Shown here piece by piece: positions 62,034 through 64,000 of a stretch of DNA of 64,000 nt. The stretch's first letter is position 1. Every line of letters begins with the position of its first letter. Under the pieces are notes generated by a model. It was not told where the DNA came from. It ran no database searches and saw only the letters and a list, made by a program, of their open reading frames with translations. The translations under genes were made by a program, and so were the position numbers. Source of the stretch: Aliiglaciecola sp. CAU 1673 (GTDB lineage Bacteria > Pseudomonadota > Gammaproteobacteria > Enterobacterales > Alteromonadaceae); contig NZ_JARHUG010000001.1 of NCBI RefSeq assembly GCF_029223185.1, forward strand, positions 62,001-126,000. The letters run 5' to 3'.

Positions 62034-64000
62034 ATGGCTTTCTACGGAGCATGTCGTTATCCTCAAAACCACCTTCCCCATGCCGTGTTTTCTTTTATTG
62101 ATTTGACTGGCCGCTCTTCGAATATGCTTTGGGCTGGATTAGAATCACCTAAAGACCTATTCAGCGCCTTCAATTTGATCATTTTTCGTTTCAGACAGTT
62201 TGCGTTTTCTCCCGACGATGGCATATTGAAGGGACCTGAGGGGCAAGTCAGGTTGCGCCCGAAAACCGCTGAATTGCTGACAATTCTATTGCAAAGTCAG
62301 GGGCAAATTGTCACCAAGCAGCTGCTCTTTGAACAACTTTGGCCCCATACCCATGTTACCGAGCATACCTTGTCACAGAGCATTAGAGATCTGCGGGTGG
62401 TGCTTGGCGACAATCCCAAAGCCCCTCTGTTTATTCAAACCTTGCCCAAGCGAGGGTTTCGGTGGTTGGTCGAGGTCGACGCCAGTGACATCGAAAGAAA
62501 CAGCCCAGTACAGACGCTAACCGCTTCGCGCCACCCTGTCAGTCTTTGGTTTAGAGCAGCACTGCTTTGCCTGCTGTTATTCGGTCTATGGGCTGTCATT
62601 GTTTTTCGCCCAGCGCAAGACAAGCCAGTTAGTCAGGCCGATCAACTTAGATTGGCCATATTGCCGACCATCAATGCCACCGGAGACCAGCAGCTGGATT
62701 GGGTGCGCTTAGGATTCAGTCGTTGGTTGGCACAGGAGGTGGCTCGCTCTGAATCGGTCCAGGTAATGGATTCATACCATCTGCCAAACAAAGCGCTGCG
62801 AAATACAGACTTGCATCCCATCTCCACAAGCAATGTTGGCGATATGCTGCAGGTGCTTGAGGCTGATGCGCTAGTGCAAATGCGATTGGAAGGGGCTGAA
62901 CAAGGATATCGCCTATATTACTTTTGGTCTGCAAACCGGCACGATCAGCTCTCCGGGGAGGGGGTCATTCACTTTCCAGAACTGCCTGCAGATTTGGCCA
63001 AGTTCGCTGTGCATATCCTGCGAAACGTCCTGCAAGACCCCAGCATATTGCTTACTTCAGCCCCCCCTAAAGACGCTGAAGCAACACAGGATTTGGCCAA
63101 AGGTGTCTTCGCTTACAACAGTGAAAGCCTGAACCTGGCCAAAGGCTATTTTGAGGCGGCGTTGATCCGTCAACCACAGTTTTCTCAGGCAACTCTTATG
63201 ATAGCCAAGACCTTATTCAGAATGGGGCAGTGGCACGATAGTCTGACGTATCTTAATTCGTTGTCGGCGCTACCCGCTGATGATGAGGACTATTTATCCG
63301 GGCAGATCCTGCGGGCCCGTATGGAAATTCGCCAAGGAAAATTTCAGGCTGCAGAGCATCGCCTTGGCAGCGTGAAGGCGGCAGCAGAGCTGTCCGGTAA
63401 TAATATGCTGCTTTCTGAATGCCTGTGGGCGTTGGGAGAACTGCGCGGTAGACAAGGGCGTTGGCAAGAGGAGCAGCGTCTTTTGCAACAAGTGAAGACT
63501 CTTAATGCTGAAGGGCAGAACGCCGGGTTGCTCTACCAAGGGTTGCTTAACTACGCCAAGCTGGACAGTCCCGGCATTTCCGGCCCTGACATTATCAGTG
63601 ATCTGCAAAGCGCCATGGTCTATTTCCGCCGCTGGCAGCAGAAAGCCGGGGAAGTCGCTACCCTGCACGCCTTGGGCAGTAAAGGCGAATTGCCGATAAA
63701 GGAGCGAATTGATTATCACCACGCCGCGCTTGGCGGTTATCGGCAGATGGGTGACTTGCTGGGCGAAGCTGACACCTTAAGGTCACTTGCCTGGCTGTAT
63801 TTGCAGATGTTTGAACCGCAACAGGCACAACAGCATGCTTCGGCCGCACTGGCGCTTCATAACCAAATGGGCGCCATGTCAGATGTTGCGCAGGATCGTT
63901 TTTACCTTGGCTTTGCCTATCTGGATACCGGCTCCAGACGTGGAGACGTTTACGATGGGGCAATGCTGTCATTGGCCCAGCAGCAGTTGCAGCTTGCTGT
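62034..64000 (+). CDS. CadC-like membrane transcriptional regulator with TPR tail (partial)
   Basis: Open to the right edge of the window, so only the first 655 or so codons are seen. A winged-helix Trans_reg_C DNA-binding domain lies at FRQFAFSPDDGIL ... LRPKTAELLTILLQSQGQIVTKQLLFEQLWP ... VTEHTLSQSIRDLRVVLGDNPKAPLFIQTLPKRGFRW. One membrane helix follows (FRAALLCLLLFGLWAVIVF), then a long periplasmic part of TPR-like helices (YFEAALIRQPQFSQATLMIAKTLFRMGQW). The start is uncertain: ATG 62034 has GGAG ten bases upstream, while ATG 62124 would shorten the unusual N-terminus. ToxR/CadC-type regulators transmit an envelope signal directly to DNA. Confidence 0.8.
   Translation, partial: MAFYGACRYPQNHLPHAVFSFIDLTGRSSNMLWAGLESPKDLFSAFNLIIFRFRQFAFSPDDGILKGPEGQVRLRPKTAELLTILLQSQGQIVTKQLLFEQLWPHTHVTEHTLSQSIRDLRVVLGDNPKAPLFIQTLPKRGFRWLVEVDASDIERNSPVQTLTASRHPVSLWFRAALLCLLLFGLWAVIVFRPAQDKPVSQADQLRLAILPTINATGDQQLDWVRLGFSRWLAQEVARSESVQVMDSYHLPNKALRNTDLHPISTSNVGDMLQVLEADALVQMRLEGAEQGYRLYYFWSANRHDQLSGEGVIHFPELPADLAKFAVHILRNVLQDPSILLTSAPPKDAEATQDLAKGVFAYNSESLNLAKGYFEAALIRQPQFSQATLMIAKTLFRMGQWHDSLTYLNSLSALPADDEDYLSGQILRARMEIRQGKFQAAEHRLGSVKAAAELSGNNMLLSECLWALGELRGRQGRWQEEQRLLQQVKTLNAEGQNAGLLYQGLLNYAKLDSPGISGPDIISDLQSAMVYFRRWQQKAGEVATLHALGSKGELPIKERIDYHHAALGGYRQMGDLLGEADTLRSLAWLYLQMFEPQQAQQHASAALALHNQMGAMSDVAQDRFYLGFAYLDTGSRRGDVYDGAMLSLAQQQLQLA

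Noticed and set aside
1-64000. tRNA, rRNA or CRISPR array
   Set aside because: No cloverleaf-like gene, rRNA-like stretch or evenly spaced direct repeat array was seen by eye; a tRNA search program would be decisive.

Overview
The window looks like chromosomal DNA of a marine gammaproteobacterium close to Alteromonadaceae (Aestuariibacter, Bowmanella or Lacimicrobium type). The clues are three TonB-dependent receptors, several stand-alone periplasmic solute-binding proteins, the carboxynorspermidine route to polyamines, very long hybrid histidine kinases, a CIO-type bd oxidase, and families common in this order (DUF3718, DUF4382, cytochrome c/FTR1 permease). This is inferred from gene content only; no rRNA or tRNA gene is present. 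About 50 genes are packed tightly, with no prophage, integron or CRISPR. The one mobile element is a REP-associated tyrosine transposase (RAYT) with its REP palindromes.

Layout. 1-6443: cell-envelope genes (M1 aminopeptidase plus DUF6702 partner, SYLF lipoprotein, solute-binding protein, TonB-like protein). 6735-8138: lysC-type aspartate kinase. 8404-14263: an Oar-like TonB receptor followed by an overlapping LytTR regulator / LytS-type kinase / LytTR regulator triad. 14331-19944: carbonic anhydrase, a divergent TetR / Old Yellow Enzyme pair with three operator-like sites, OmpA lipoprotein, a thioredoxin-like lipoprotein and a beta-solenoid protein. 20065-22500: carboxynorspermidine synthase and decarboxylase. 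22798-26768: AGE-family epimerase, AbgT transporter, hemH.

26761-39481 is an unbroken minus-strand run: acetoacetate-decarboxylase-like protein, phytoene-desaturase-like FAD protein, TonB receptor, 7TMR-DISM hybrid kinase, REC-GGDEF diguanylate cyclase, second hybrid kinase and a single-domain REC. It could link uptake or processing of an unknown lipid-like compound to a phosphorelay with c-di-GMP output; this is the least explained part of the window.

39667-40582 is the RAYT element. It appears to have inserted within the signal-peptide codons of a sugar-type periplasmic binding protein, which now can only start inside the element's right REP end. 42574-47623 is an iron-uptake region: a TonB receptor preceded by a Fur-box promoter and a short terminator-ended transcript (small RNA or attenuated leader), and a cytochrome c/FTR1 iron permease. 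47690-57245 holds an outer-membrane protein, binding protein, MFS exporter, DUF4382 lipoprotein, lipocalin and a 1489-residue MASE1-CHASE hybrid kinase. 57362-60370 is the GbsR/MarR regulator-cydAB operon. The right end carries small metabolic genes and a CadC-like regulator that runs off the window.
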